From: Mesostigma viride
Lineage: Eukaryota; Streptophyta; Mesostigmatophyceae; Mesostigmatales; Mesostigmataceae
Direction: 5' to 3'
NCBI GenBank assembly: GCA_009746045.1
Contig: RPFO01000175.1
Coordinates: forward strand, 4,385,794 to 4,449,793
Length of the DNA: 64,000 nt
Shown here piece after piece: positions 12,601-24,056 of the stretch. How positions within the stretch are numbered: position 1 is the stretch's first letter; each line of letters starts with the position of its first letter. The translations under genes and the position numbers were made by a program. The notes under the pieces are model-generated. The model had not been told where the DNA came from, ran no database searches, and saw only the letters and a list, made by a program, of their open reading frames with translations.

Positions 12601-15600
12601 GAACAACCTTTTCCATGATAGGTGCCAGCCAGGTTTGGCCATCGTTTCTTGCCTCAAGCGCAGCGAGATGTAGAGGAAGCGAGAGAGGGGGAAATCCTTG
12701 GACAATCATCTTAAAGGATGGTGTCAGCGAGCAACAAAATCCCAGTGTAACAATAGCATCCCAGGAGTACTTCCGGAATGCTGGCTTATAGTAAAAATTG
12801 CACGTTTTGTATTATTTTTTACAACTGTGTGCTTCCCCAATCCCCTGTATTACAACCCCTCTGCAGGGAAGTACGTGCTATTTATGGATGACGACAACTA
12901 CGCCAAGCCAGGCGAGATCTCCACCTTTGTCACGGCGATGGAGGCAAGCGGCGCGGACGTGCTGACATCGTTCGTGGACTTCTTCTGGTCCCTTGGCGTC
13001 CCACAGAACAAGTCGGAGGACCGTCCTTCCTACATGTTCCTGGGTGGAAGGTGGGCTTTTTCCCTGGGCGTCAAACAGTTATTTGCTGATAAGTGAACAA
13101 GTCATAGGACCTGCTCTAGTAGTTGGTCCTGGGTGAAAGCGGGGCTTCTTTCGCGGTCCTTGGATGTTGAATAGTAGCTTAGTTACGAATATCAATACCC
13201 ATGTCGGAGGACCGACCCCTTTACATCTTCCTGGGTGGAAGGCGGGCTTGCTGTCCAGTTTCGAATAGTGCGCTGGCGTCTCAGGTCACAAGTACCAGGG
13301 GCTTGGCCGCTGGCGATAATGTTGCAGATGTGAGGGATTTGCGCATCCTTTTTCTTTCCTCCTTTGCTTATGTTTCCCTGCTTTACCTTTCTCACCTGCA
13401 TCGCCTATATTTTCCTGCACTGCCGTTCTCCTCTGCTTCGCCATGGGTTGCCGCCGGGCACTTACAGCGCGGATGTTGGCGCGTTCAAAAACTGTTTCGG
13501 GGACGCCAACTGTTTCGTGCGGGCGTCTTCATTTAGGGAGATTGGGGGCTACACAGAGGTACGTCATCGCCCTGCGTCGTTGTAATGCTGCTACCGCGCA
13601 TGACGGATGTGCACCTTGTAAACACCGCCACCTGGCGACAGGAATCTGTGCCGTCACCCCAGTAGCCATGGCACCTAGCACCAGTGGAGCAAACCGTTGC
13701 AACCCTATCACTCAGCTCTGGAGTTTTATTCCATTTATCCCTTGCAGCTGTGGGAGGTGCATGCCAGTACTGGGGGGGGGGACCATATTCGGCATGATGT
13801 GGTCATCACGCAACAAGGTAACCTTTGTGACACCGTATTTTGCAGCCCTGATTGGATAGCAGAAAATGCCCCTCCCCATTTGGACCCATCCAGGAGGCAT
13901 CTCACACAGATATTGGATTCTGCCATCTGGCACTGCCTATCTATGTTGGGAACAGGTATCTACGTGGTAATCATTTAATCTATATCTGTACCAGGCAACC
14001 CTTGCATCGCAGTGGATGGGGCGGTGGATGGGGCACAAGACATGGGCTTTATGCACTAAGGTCGTTGAAAGAGACGATTGCTTCCTACGTGAACTTCTTT
14101 TAGTTTCAGACGTCGGAAGGGCTGTCGAAGAGAAGGCACCCAGTCGTGGCTCACGCGGGCGTAAATAAGTAAATAATTGATTCTATCTATCTTTTGATTA
14201 TATTCATCTTTTGTTTAATAATTGATTATATCGTTTTGTTTACTTTCTTGCTTTCTATGGAGGATAGCATCTTTGAATGGACTGGCCGAATCGCTGACAT
14301 GCGTAACTTTTCAGACGCTACGTCTTTGTGCTTGGATACACAGCGTCTAGTCTACCTAGCTCTACCTCTAGCGAGTTTTCGTCCGGGCTAGCCAGAGCGG
14401 CATCATGGGAACTAGGCAGCACGCGGGGTAGATAAGCACACGGCTGCACGCGGTAGGCAGCACGCAGGGTAGATGAGCACACGGCTGGGATTTGCACCAG
14501 GCGAGCCTCTGGGCCCGTGACCTGCACTCGGCAATACATCTTGGCATGGGTTTCACTGTGGAATTCATCTTATGGCAGCTCGATGCTAAAGCGTGGGACC
14601 TACCATTTATACAGTCATTAGAGCCACCATGGGATGCATGTGTTAAAGAGACCTTATCGTCCTATCTGGCAGTACCTGCACTTTTGCCTTTAAGCTCTTG
14701 ACTTCATGCTTCCCTCGCTGGCATGCATGAATGGTCGCCCACGTAATGTCAAGCTAGGGCTATAATATGGAGCGGTGGCACTCCAGCCTAGAGCAGGGTC
14801 GTGTGGCGGCATGGCTGGTAGGAACCCCATATCCAGCCTGTATCACTCAATCAAGTTCCCGGCGTACCTTAAAAAGAGTGGTTTTTCTGTCTCTTTTATT
14901 AGTACTTCTATTATGATTATTATTGTTTTTTTTTCAACTACTATTATTATGGGGGGACGCGTGACACCCCGCAGGATTATGGCGTCGGATTCGAGGACTG
15001 GGAAATGTACGCCAACGCGTCACTGCGCGGGTTTCAGGTACGGTCAGGTGTCGAATCGGTGTTTTGATAGGCTTAAGCCTGCCCGGCATTAGAGGTTTTA
15101 CCCGACCAGCTTCCACATTGCGGCAAATTGATTTGGCTGCAATTCGCTGAGCGATGACTCCTTGTATGTCTGTGGGCATCGGAGATAAGCCAAGAGTGCA
15201 TGGCCGACCGGCCGTAGAGCAAGAAGCAATACTCACATGTGATTGATGATGGCAGATGTACGGAATGATTCGCTGCCCATGCGGGCTGTCCACTCAGGTG
15301 GATGCCGTCCCGGTGGGTTTCCCCGAGGAGGGACACATGTCTCTCTTTCTGCGGGCCCATCCATGATGCTTCCTGACCATCCTGACCATCTGAATACCCC
15401 GCAGCATTTGCAATACCTGGCGGTTCATTGGCCATGGAGCTGTGATGGACCCATGACATCTGGCTGCGTGCTAGGAAGCCCCCGCGATCAGAGTTGTTCT
15501 GTTCCAAAATCTTCGTTTCGAAGCTGTGGGAGCATTCTGTTTTGTTCCTGACAGGCCGTGCTAAGTGTGCTGTCGCCACCCTTGTGATAATGCTTGCAGC

Positions 15601-17303
15601 GTCCCCGTGCTGTCCTGCGGGCCACCTGCCTGTGTAATAGAATCCATGCCTCGAATAACGCAAGGGGTCGTCGTCCTACTTCCCAGTCTGGGCACTCAGG
15701 CAGAGCGAGCTGCCGCCATCCCTCCCATACCTGGTGACACACAGCATCCCAACTGCGGAGCTTATAAGTAGCTAGAAACAGCAGCATTTGGCATATCAGG
15801 CCCAGCAAAGGCATATTAGCGTTCGGCATATTACATTATTCCCCCCTAGGCATTCCTCGGTGGCATCAGTATGTACTTGTTTCGTGCGCTGGCCCCAGTG
15901 GCGTGCCCGCTTGCCGTCCAGCTGCCTAATCAATTGATGAGAGCTTGCCTGGTGAAACCTCAGCCTGCCTGCCTGTCTGTCCACTAGCTTGAGCAAGCCC
16001 GCTTGTCATGCGTGCATGGCCAACAGTCCTCTCCAACCCCGTGAACCCACGCCTGCCTCCCCTCATGTCCATTGCTGCTCCCTTCGCATGCGGCAGGTGA
16101 GCATCGTCCCGGAGCCGGTCTATTTCTACCGCTTCACGCCGGGCAGCATGCAGAAAAACACCAACTACTACGCCAACCGCATGAGGTCCCTGCGGCCCTA
16201 CCTGAACTCCCTGCCGCCCACGCTACACCAGGTGAGGCATCTGGGGCTTGTCAAACCTGTCTTCCATCCCTGCTGGGTAGGGCGATGACCATCCATGAGC
16301 CAGCCGGTCAGGGAGTGGAGGTTTCATGGGGGGTCGTGGTCCCTGAGTAAGCTGGGAAACTGGGGGCTTATCGGGGGCAGTCTACCTCATCGAAGGCTAG
16401 GAAACATGTGAGCTCGCTGGAGTATTGTCGGAGCTCGGAGGCGTGAAGCTCATTGGAGTATAACGTAGTAGGACACTTGTGCTAGACTCCTTAGCGCCAT
16501 TGCATGAGATGAAGCATCAGCGTTTCTTATTTCCACTGGGGAGTATCGCTGGCCATTTCGAGGGGCTCGTTGCATAGTTCTAAAACACAGTTCCTAGCGC
16601 TCATCTGCATATTTATAAAAACATCTTTTGAAAGAAAGGTAAGTTTGAGAATATAAATATCTTTTGTTAATCCTAGTCTACCATGGCTGCTTTGCTTAAT
16701 TTCTCATTCTTTCCATTGATGTTGTTTTCCCCCAGTGGGGGGACGGCAGGGTTGAGAGACAGGGGAACTGTGCGTTTTGCATAGACCTGCAGGACAGGAT
16801 GGAACCCATTTTGTTTCTAAGCTGAGCAGAGTGAGAAGCTGTTCTAGGCTTTCCAGATAAACCCCTAGGAGGAAGGGGGAGAAGGCCAGGCATGGGCTAG
16901 ACCAGGCACAAGCCTTTTGATGTTGCAGCAAAAACAGTCCCCTGGCAACCATGTGTTCGTCAAGTTCTTGGTATGTTTGGCGTCATTGCGAAGCAACGGA
17001 GCCACTGATGCTTCGTTTTGTGTGTGAACCGTGACTCTGCCCCCCCGGACATCTTGTGTGCTCTCAATCACCCGTACACGAACTCTCGCACTATCCAGGT
17101 AATTCTCTCAGCTGTGTTCCCCCGGAAGGAAGACGGCTCTGTGGGTGCACCCGTGGGGCTGGCCGCACAAGGCGACAGCCGTTTCCATGGAGTAATGACC
17201 CCACAAGGGGAGCCGCTTCTCCCCCCAGAAAAAGATCTTGGTGCTGCGCACGGGCAGAATGGCCAACGATGACCCATGGATGCGCCAATCGATCCAGCGC
17301 TAG
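6655..17303 (+). CDS. GT4-GT2 two-domain glycosyltransferase, 3' ten exons (5' end outside window)
   Basis: Exons: 6655-6714, 8313-8417, 9267-9503, 10272-10405, 11925-11992, 12867-13050, 13468-13558, 14975-15037, 16097-16231, 17229-17303. All introns are GT-AG, phases agree throughout, and the joined 1152 bp encode 383 residues plus stop. Exons 1-2 give the C-terminal part of a GT-B fold GT4 domain, with the E-x7-E motif in ENSPYTVYE and then GIPFIASAVGGVADLV. After a helical linker, exons 3-9 give a GT-A fold GT2 domain: FVTVIMTHFNRP, LLIDDGSTD (nucleotide site), ARNTAF, LFMDDDNY (metal site), GGYTE and FEDWEMY (acidic base). The last exon ends at TAG 17301. Such proteins move sugars from nucleotide donors, probably in Golgi, envelope or wall glycan synthesis; acceptor unknown. 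The start of the GT4 domain must lie left of the window. The exon models were joined by eye. Confidence 0.82.
7338..7475 (+). mobile_element. LINE family-1 3' end (5'-truncated), intronic
   Basis: This stretch matches, on the other strand, the 3' part of the ORF1-type LINE at 46188-46340. It ends in the family's terminal hairpin ACTCC-CAAC-GGAGT followed by TATGTTAC and a short (ATT)n tail. It lies in the intron between the first two visible glycosyltransferase exons. No clear target duplication was found. Confidence 0.7.
7616..7735. repeat. Direct duplication of about 60 bp (2 copies)
   Basis: Two adjacent copies begin at CCCTCCAACCCAT and contain the doubled phrase TTGGTTTGTCTCC. They differ at a few bases. 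Located in the first visible intron of the glycosyltransferase gene; no coding value seen. Confidence 0.8.
7870..7955. repeat. 8-bp tandem repeat (AGCATGYC)n
   Basis: About ten copies of AGCATGCC or AGCATGTC in a row. Intronic microsatellite. Confidence 0.9.
8743..9012. repeat. 30-bp minisatellite, 9 units, intronic
   Basis: Nine units of 30 bp (ATTACATAGGGCGAAAGGCC and ten more bases), with point changes such as CCAATGG for CCCATGG. It lies in the intron 8418-9266 of the glycosyltransferase gene. Because 30 is a multiple of three, ORFs appear on both strands, but codon use is wholly set by the repeat. Confidence 0.95.
9665..9909. repeat. 35-bp minisatellite, 7 units, intronic
   Basis: Seven units of 35 bp starting GAGACACACAGTCAGTTATC, with scattered substitutions. 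Located in the intron 9504-10271 of the glycosyltransferase gene. Confidence 0.95.
10634..10659. repeat. Interstitial telomere-type repeat (TTTAGGG)3
   Basis: Three consecutive TTTAGGG units occur in the intron 10406-11924, followed by degenerate pieces such as CACTTAGAATTTAG and CACTTAGGGAGGG. TTTAGGG is the telomere motif of most green algae and plants, also found in some other protists. Confidence 0.75.
13010..13240 (+). repeat. Triplicated exon end and 5' splice site
   Basis: The last roughly 45 bases of glycosyltransferase exon 12867-13050 (coding SEDRPSYMFLGG, donor AAG|GTGGGC) are repeated in the next intron at about 13198-13245. There the frame is kept (SEDRPLYIFLGG) but the donor reads AAG|GCGGGC. 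A more decayed third copy lies at about 13098-13146. Only the first copy joins in phase to the exon at 13468 with a GT donor. Confidence 0.75.
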
Positions 17304-18240
17304 GTTGCAGTCAACCAGCGGACAGGTTGCTGCACTGGATGGTGTTGACACCGGGTTCGCTCCGCGTGAAGTTCAAAGATAGGCCAGAGCGCTTTAATGC
17401 GTAAAAAGTCTTCGAATGAATATTCAACATTTCAAGTACTAGTACTGTGTACCTGTGTTGCAGTCCCCGAGCTAGCCTCGCTGTCAGCCACTCTCTGCCC
17501 CCCACATCCTTTGTGCGCCCATGGATGCAAGCGGGGCCGGGGGCGCTAGCTGTGCTCATGCATTCGCTCGTTCATTCATTCATTCATTGGTGAATTCATT
17601 CACGTGCCTTACAGGGTACAAACTTTTTTAGTAGCTTCTTTCTCATCCCTGATTGGTGCACACATGCAAGAAGCGGGCAGGGACCACCCCCAATTCTCTT
17701 GAGCACAATGCCTTGAAAGGCAGGCTAGCCCATGCAGCTGGCTTGGAGAGTCTATAGCAACTATACAACTCCTGTGGGTGCAGTAAAGCTTTGCCATAGC
17801 AACAGTGCTCATAGGGCGCGCTGCATGTTGCAGCTAGCAGAGGGTGACCAATTATTTTTTCTACCATAAGCTAGGAAGGAACAGGCAATATTGCTTGTAT
17901 CGCTTGAATTTCCCTTTTGTAATTATTACCGGCCATACCAATGCGGCGGGCGGTTTTGTAAACATATGGCGGTGTTAATTCATGAGGTGCAATGTGTACG
18001 TACGTCGAGATGGATCACATACATGCACATAATGTAACTCAGGCAGCACTTGCAATACTGTTGGACCACCAGTCAACACATGCAGTTAATTTAATTTGTT
18101 TGTTATAAAAAACATAAGTCAGACAAGGCTCGGGCGCATATCCATCTCATCGTCACAACAGACTTCTTTACTTTGGCGAAGGACTTCTTTTCTTGTCTTT
18201 AAAATATGCTCCAACAACATCTGGCTGTCAAGTGTCCTCA
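17304..18240. other. Intergenic stretch with no recognised gene
   Basis: Region after the glycosyltransferase stop codon. It holds a short (ATTC)n run near 17570-17595 and AT-rich sequence, with small ORFs on both strands that show no recognisable protein features. It should contain the 3' untranslated region of the glycosyltransferase gene. Confidence 0.5.
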
Positions 18241-18257
18241 GGTGAAAGCAAGTTGAT

Positions 18258-18373
18258 TAATTAATTAGTTAATTAATCAAGTTATTAGTAATTAATTAAT
18301 TAATAGACACGTGACTGCGTCACGTGAGCATAAGTACGTCCTCAGTGGGAGGGGAACATGGGATGGAATGGAT
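18258..18373 (-). mobile_element. 116-bp 5'-truncated LINE family-2 insertion with 17-bp target duplication
   Basis: The sequence GGTGAAAGCAAGTTGAT is present at 18241-18257 and again at 18374-18390. Between them lies a (TTAA)n-like tail, then the palindrome CACGTGAC-TGC-GTCACGTG and about 70 bp shared with the 3' ends at 31.1 kb, 32.3 kb and 50.3 kb. This is the signature of target-primed reverse transcription with heavy 5' truncation. Element sense is on the minus strand. Confidence 0.9.
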
Positions 18374-18390
18374 GGTGAAAGCAAGTTGAT

Positions 18391-19009
18391 ATATGGCATA
18401 TGACGTAAACTACTTCTATACTGGCAGGCTAGCATTAGGTTACTAGGTAGACCACGAATGCAGAAACATGGGAGTTCCGCACGCGTGATATCATTTTTGA
18501 ATGACGGTATAATGTAATTGGGTCTTTGCGGTTAAGTTCTCCAAAATTTCCTCACCGCTTCCCCCCCCCAGCCAAGTAGCGCACATCGGCAGAAATAGCC
18601 ATGCGTCCCACCTGGCTGACCTTGATACTGCGGAGCAGCTTTGCCAAGGCTCTAGAGTTAGGTTGTAGAGATGTCCCCAAGAATTACAGTATTGTCGAGG
18701 CTAAACAACACAGATACCGCTCGCTATTCAAGCCAAGGGTAGAAGAGACAGCCAGTGTGCTGGTCCCTTGGGTGTGATATCTCGGTAAAATTACGGGCGA
18801 CGACCACAACGCTCTCACGACAAACAGGTCCTCCCTTGCACAAGCGGAAACCCCAAGCCGAGGCATTCTGGCCGAGGCGTAACAGAGGGGACAACCCCAG
18901 CTGGCACGCTGAGCCTTGTAGAGTCAAACAGCAAGGATTCTGGACCCAACCTGGCGTGACGGCCGACCTTGCGATCATCCCGCACACCGGGCCAGCAACG
19001 CAGCTGTCC
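18391..19009. other. No clear gene
   Basis: Small ORFs on both strands only. The minus-strand sequence may belong to the 3' part of the decayed WD40 gene that follows, but no repeat or motif is certain here. Confidence 0.35.
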
Positions 19010-20940
19010 CATTAGCCTCGAGCGAGATCGCCAGTAGAAATTCCCCCGCCGATGTAAACTGCGGGTCGGGCTGCAAACCGAACATACGGCTGCTGCGTCT
19101 CAACCATTACCTTTGGGTGCTGACTGCTTTCATCCCATGGGAGTGGACGTAAAGACCCACATCCGGCCGTCGGACGTCGCCATGATCGGATCATTTGACA
19201 GCAGACACAGCGTAATGCCACCCATTCGGCGAGAGCCGAGAAGCCAAGGCCGTTGCCTGTGACGTTGTACATGTGGGTGGCAAAGGAGCCCACCAGTGTA
19301 CCGTTGTCAACACCACCGAACCTGACCGCGGAGACTTGCTCGTCAACGGACACAACAAGTTGGGGCCCATCCGGTGCGAATGCAACGCCCTTACACCCAT
19401 GAGCCTCAGGGTCTCTACCTCCCGGCCCAGGTTGACCTCCCGTCTCAAGATGACCGCCCCCTCATCCCTGTCGGTGCTGATGTCTCACACGTGGGTTTCT
19501 GCCCCCCACTCTGTGACGAGGCGGCTGCCACCACGAGGGAAGGCGACCGCGCTGATTCTTGCTGCCGCATCAAACGCTGGACTGGGGATCCCTGCCTGAC
19601 GGCCAAGCAGCAGCCGTGGAAGTCCCAAACCCGAACCGACTCAAACGCGGTGCTGGAGGCCAGCAGGTCCCATCCATCGGGGTGAGAAAAGAAGCGAGTC
19701 TGCACCGCCGCTCGCACCCCAGGGGAACCTGCAGGGGGCACGCGGCATCCGTGGCTTAATTCATTCGTAAGCACTTGACTGGCTTCCGTAATCAATCAGC
19801 ATGCGTGGCTTGCAGTAGGGACATCGTCCCATACGGCATGGCTTGCACGAGGATACCTTTAGCACATGCACTGTGGAGCCGATCGCGGCAGCGAGCGCCC
19901 TGAGGTCCGGACGCACCGCCACGAGCCTTACGCTAGCCGTATCACCCATGAGTGTGGCTGCGTAATCCCATTCATTGCCGGGATCAACCCTGTTGAGGAG
20001 ATGAAGCCCCCAACAATCTATAGCCGGCCAGGACGATGTCGGTGCCGTCAGAAGCATCACTTGGCGGTCGCCGGCATGCTCTCGTGGGCACTACCCACGA
20101 AAAGCTCTGTGAGCCACGGTGGCCGGTGATAATCGATGGCAAAACCCTTGGCGCCACGCGAGCCATCGATCGGCCGAGGTGGGTCCAAGGCCGAGGTGTC
20201 AATATCCTACATGACGAGTCTTTCACCCAGAGCAGCCTCTCTCCCAGAGCCAGCAGCGGCAAGCCCGCGTGTGCGAGAATTCCAAGGAGAGGACCGGGTG
20301 AGATCCAAAGGCCCTCCGCGCGGTAAAGCGCGGGGTCAACGTACGTGCAGGCTTGTAGCCATCGGGTGTGTACCTAGTAGCCATCGGGCGTTGCAACCAT
20401 CTGGCTAGTAGCCAGGACACTGGGGTCAGTTTGCACTGGGGTCAGGTCCCAGACCGCAACTACCGCATCCGCGTCCCCCGAAGCAAGGAGGTCTGCAACG
20501 CCTGCCACTGCATGCACGTCTAGGAAGGCCAGCGCGTTCACGGCCACCTGGCGAACTCCATCATGCAACATCAAATTCCGCTGCGTGGTCGATTCCAGGT
20601 CAGCTCTGCGTTTTCTCTCGCCGGTGCTGCCACAAAGAAGTGCTGCCCCGCACGGACCTGCGCTCTCTACCCAGGTCGACGTGCCCTACCGAGGTCGACG
20701 TGCCCGACCAAGGTCGACGTGCCCGACGCTTGTTAGACCCACATGCTGGCTGTGAGGACGTCTTGCTCAGGTCCTCCCGACCGCACGATGTCCGCGCGAT
20801 CTCCACAGACTTGTCGCAAGCAACGTTACTGGCTGCCAACCTCGCCCAATACGCTGCAGGCATAAACACACGGGTGCTCACCATCAGCATCAGATTTTGC
20901 CAACAGGTACAATATTTTTTTATCCCCCCCAAAAAAACCA
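19010..20940 (-). pseudogene. Frame-broken WD40-repeat gene (pseudogene or intron-rich/indel-bearing)
   Basis: Minus-strand reading gives a series of WD40-like blades in changing frames. Examples are the segments with YWARLAASNVACDKSVEIA (about 20.87 kb), DLLASGDADAVVAVWDLT (about 20.48 kb), ASVRLVAVRPDLRALAAAIG (about 19.9 kb), DLLASSTAFESVRVWDF (about 19.65 kb) and GVAFAPDGPQLVVSVD (about 19.36 kb). Near 19.4-19.45 kb the blade passes from one frame (REVNLGREVETLRLMG) to another (CKGVAFAPDG) with no plausible splice sites, which means a frameshift. WD40 proteins are beta-propeller scaffolds; the partner is unknown. Either a decayed gene or a gene with assembly indels. Confidence 0.5.
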
Positions 20941-20948
20941 TCAGCGTA

Positions 20949-21389
20949 TATAGTATGCACTGGGCATGATATAGTATGCACTAGGCATGATATAGTATGC
21001 ACTAGGCATGATATAGTATGCACTGGGCATGATATAGTATGCACTGGGCATGATATAGTATGCACTTGGCATGATATAGTATGCACTGGGCATGATATAG
21101 TATGCACTGGGCATGATATAGTATGCACTGGGCATGATATAGTATGCACTGGGCATGATATAGTATGCACTGGGCATGACATAGTATGCACTGGGCATGA
21201 TATAGTATGCACTGGGCATGATATAGTATGCACTGGGCATGATATAGTATGCACTAGGCATGATATAGTATGCACTGGGCATGATATAGTATGCACTGGG
21301 CATGATATAGTATGCACTGGGCATGATATAGTATGCACTGGGCATGATATAGTATGCACTGGGCATGATATAGTATGCACTGGGCATGA
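20949..21389. repeat. 21-bp minisatellite, 21 units
   Basis: Twenty-one copies of a 21-bp unit (TATAGTATGCACTGGGCATG plus A) fill 441 bp exactly, with rare changes (CTAGGC, CTTGGC, GACATAG). It abuts the upstream side of the WD40-like remnant. The ORFs it creates are artefacts. Confidence 0.97.
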
Positions 21390-22502
21390 TTGCGTCCACT
21401 GGGGTGGCCACATCCTGCACATCATAGCCTTGACTGCTGCAATGAGGACCATTACTAGAGCTAGGTACCAAAGATTATTCCCATTTCCAGCTCAGACATC
21501 AACAATTTCCCCCTTCTGCCCTTCCGCCCCTCCGTAACACCCCCCCAACCCAACCCCACCAAAAATCCCCTCAAACAATTTTTGGAAACACCCAATGAGA
21601 TGGCAGCATGCCACGCACGTGCTTTGCATGTGCCACACCGTGACCATGTATCAAGGAGAAACTTCTGTTCCTAGGAGCTATATATAAATATGAAGTATAT
21701 ATATAATGTTCATCACTATGAGCAAGGGAAAATGGTTACTAAGCGAAGAATGATGACCATGAACAACACCAGTTCTCGCCGATGTGGATTTAGAATCGCA
21801 AGAACTAGGTCGCAAAAATGCCCAGTTGCAACAAGGATACTGTTTCAACCATTTCAAAACTGCCTTGGGGCTTTTGAACCGCGTTGGCAAATACGCCAAA
21901 GATGTCATATGCTTAGCCCAACATATGAGAAATACGATTAGAAATAATATTATACGTCAGGTCAGAAAATTACGCGGGGCTGAAAAGCGTGCCTGATCAT
22001 TGACTATATATTACTTTAAACAAAGGACTTTGGGGCCACGTAAGTCAGAAGATACAAAAGAAGATATGCAAGAACAAAGACTTGGTCACTCTTTTCACAG
22101 GCTGGAAACACACTGCATGCCCTTTACCCTCAGGGTGCCACATGCGCAGGCCCCACTCTGATCTCTATGCGTGCACGCACAACCCATTCCCACTCGAACC
22201 CCCGGCGATGCAAGAAGTTATACTCTGATTGTATGCATTTCAAAAGACGAAATGACACTGCATAAAAAATGGCATCATCAAGTTGTAAAGCATCTATATA
22301 TGGCATTAGATTAATGAAAAGCACGTGACCTTAAGCCTAAAATTCACGCGGGTACCAATAAAGGAGCCTTCGACCCCTATACATGACGAGAAGGAGGCAG
22401 GCACCCTAGCTTCTCACGTACTGCCTCAACTGGGCAGGTCACAGAGGACTCTCTCTGCATCAAGGTCGTGCTTGCCTCACTTACATCCCAGTGCGACTTG
22501 CC
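21390..22502. other. Mostly non-coding; one short unassigned ORF near 21770-21996 (+)
   Basis: A plus-strand frame ending at TGA 21996 reads ADVDLESQELGRKNAQLQQG and then about 50 helix-prone residues rich in Lys, Arg and Asn. It has stops close upstream and no ATG of its own, so it would need to be an exon or a gene fragment. The rest is AT-rich with no repeats or motifs recognised. The region from about 22330 to 22502 should hold the 3' side of the TIR gene on the other strand. Confidence 0.35.
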
Positions 22503-24017
22503 TCAGTCAATGTCATCCAGGAGAGGCCAGAGCTGCTCCTTGAACGCATCTCTGCTGCTCACCAGCTCCTTCCACCGTAGGCGGTGCCAGGCAGGGCCCT
22601 TTGTGAGGAAGTCGACCGCGGCCATCACCTCAGTCGAGTGGATCTGGCCATCAAAGCGCTCCATGCCTTGCCAGACATCCTGTGGCATCCGTGTGGCCCC
22701 GCATTCAGGAAGAAAACAGAAAGTGTGCTACTATTTTTTTTATTACCATGCAAAGCTGCCAACGTATATGACTAAATGACTGTCCCCTGGGCGCGACCTC
22801 CACCCTCATTCCCACCAACCCCATTCGGATGTGCGCTACATGACCCCACAACAGAGCAGTGCATGTTATTGATAAACCAGTTGATTAGCATATCTACCTG
22901 CAGTAGGACTTTAAATGGAAAGCGAAAGAGAACAGGCAAAAAGTGTACCCATGAATTACCCCTGCAGGGAGACATTACCATTGAATCACTAACCGCGATC
23001 GACCAGCAATGTAGCAGTTTCAAATGCAGCAAAATCCTGGAAATTTTCACTGTGTAAAATGTAATTATACGGTATATTGTCTGTTGATGAGCCTGAGAAA
23101 GCTTGGCATGGAAAGCGAGGCAGAAGACTTCATCAAAATTCCAAGTCTCTGATCCCCTCGATGACAATTAATGCTATTTGTCCGCATTAATGCATTTAAC
23201 ATGATGTGCAGTTCTACGAACGTACCTGGAAGGTTATTCTGCCAACATCTTCGACGTTGGCAACGATGACGCACTTGTTCAGTTTGATAGCAAGCGCGAG
23301 CTCGTGCAGGCAATACCAGCTCAACAGGAACTCCCGCGAGAGAAAACACACAAACTTGCGGCAATTCTCGACACCGCTGTCGATCGATTTCAGGACTTCC
23401 TGCTGTGAAATGCTCGTCTCCTTCTTTGAAAAATGCAACCAGTCCGCCCAGTACCCCCGGGGAAGGGACCAACCACCGCTGTCGCTCAAAATGGCGGCTA
23501 CGAGCCGTTTCGTGCACCGAACGTCAGGATCACGTTCCTTCTGTGCATGGGATATGAAAATGGCATGCCTCGCATGAAAATCATCAAGCGCATTTATCTT
23601 TGCTTTCTCCGCCTCCAGCCATTCCGGTGCATTCAACCAGGCTCCATTATCATTAACAATCTCCTGGCTGCTAACGAGCCTATAAAAGGTCGATAATCTA
23701 ATCTCCTGGGCCTGCAGGGAGGTGACTTCCGGACCAGGCAGTTCTGACGCTGCCGAAGCCGGGATGGTCGTGGCACTCGCTGCGCCAGCTGCACTTTGAA
23801 GGTATATTACTGAATGTGCAGAAGGCACATTTTCACCCGCACCAATGACCGGCTGGTCGAGAGGAGGTTCGCAGGGGTGCATGCCCACTTCGACGTCGCA
23901 TTCGGCTGCAGGAGATTGCGAGATGCCACTCATGGCAGTTGAGGTTGGCACGTTTACTTGGACATCCTTCATTCCACTATCCAGAATACCGGCTGACTTT
24001 CCTCCGAGGCATGGCAT
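22503..24017 (-). CDS. TIR-domain protein, two exons
   Basis: Exon 1 runs 24017-23226 and exon 2 runs 22679-22503, joined in phase 0 across a GTACGT...AG intron; total 322 residues plus stop. Residues 1 to about 150 are Ala/Ser/Pro-rich with a helical stretch. A TIR domain follows (about 153-264): IFISHAQKERD (strand A), GYWADW, EVLKSIDSGV, KFVCFLS, then SWYCLHELALAI. The Glu in CLHEL (codon 23303-23301) aligns with the catalytic Glu of NAD-cleaving TIR domains such as SARM1 and plant TIRs. Exon 2 adds a C-terminal tail (DVWQGMERFDGQ and onward). The ATG at 24017 is chosen because an acceptor-like CGCAG lies just upstream at 24052-24056; a further upstream coding exon is possible. No NB-ARC, LRR or membrane segment is visible. 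The function (signalling or NADase) is inferred. Confidence 0.62.
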
Positions 24018-24056
24018 GAGATTCGTGAATGTTCTTTCGTCCACTACCAGCCTGCG

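Noticed and set aside
16925-16970. Possible extra exon CAG|CAAAAACAG...TTG|GTATGT in the glycosyltransferase gene
   Set aside because: Splice sites are acceptable, but the exon at 16097-16231 joins the terminal exon at 17229 in phase without it.
20826-21471. Two overlapping repeat ORFs (176 and 208 codons, minus)
   Set aside because: They are translations of the 21-bp minisatellite; the repeat has no stop in those frames.
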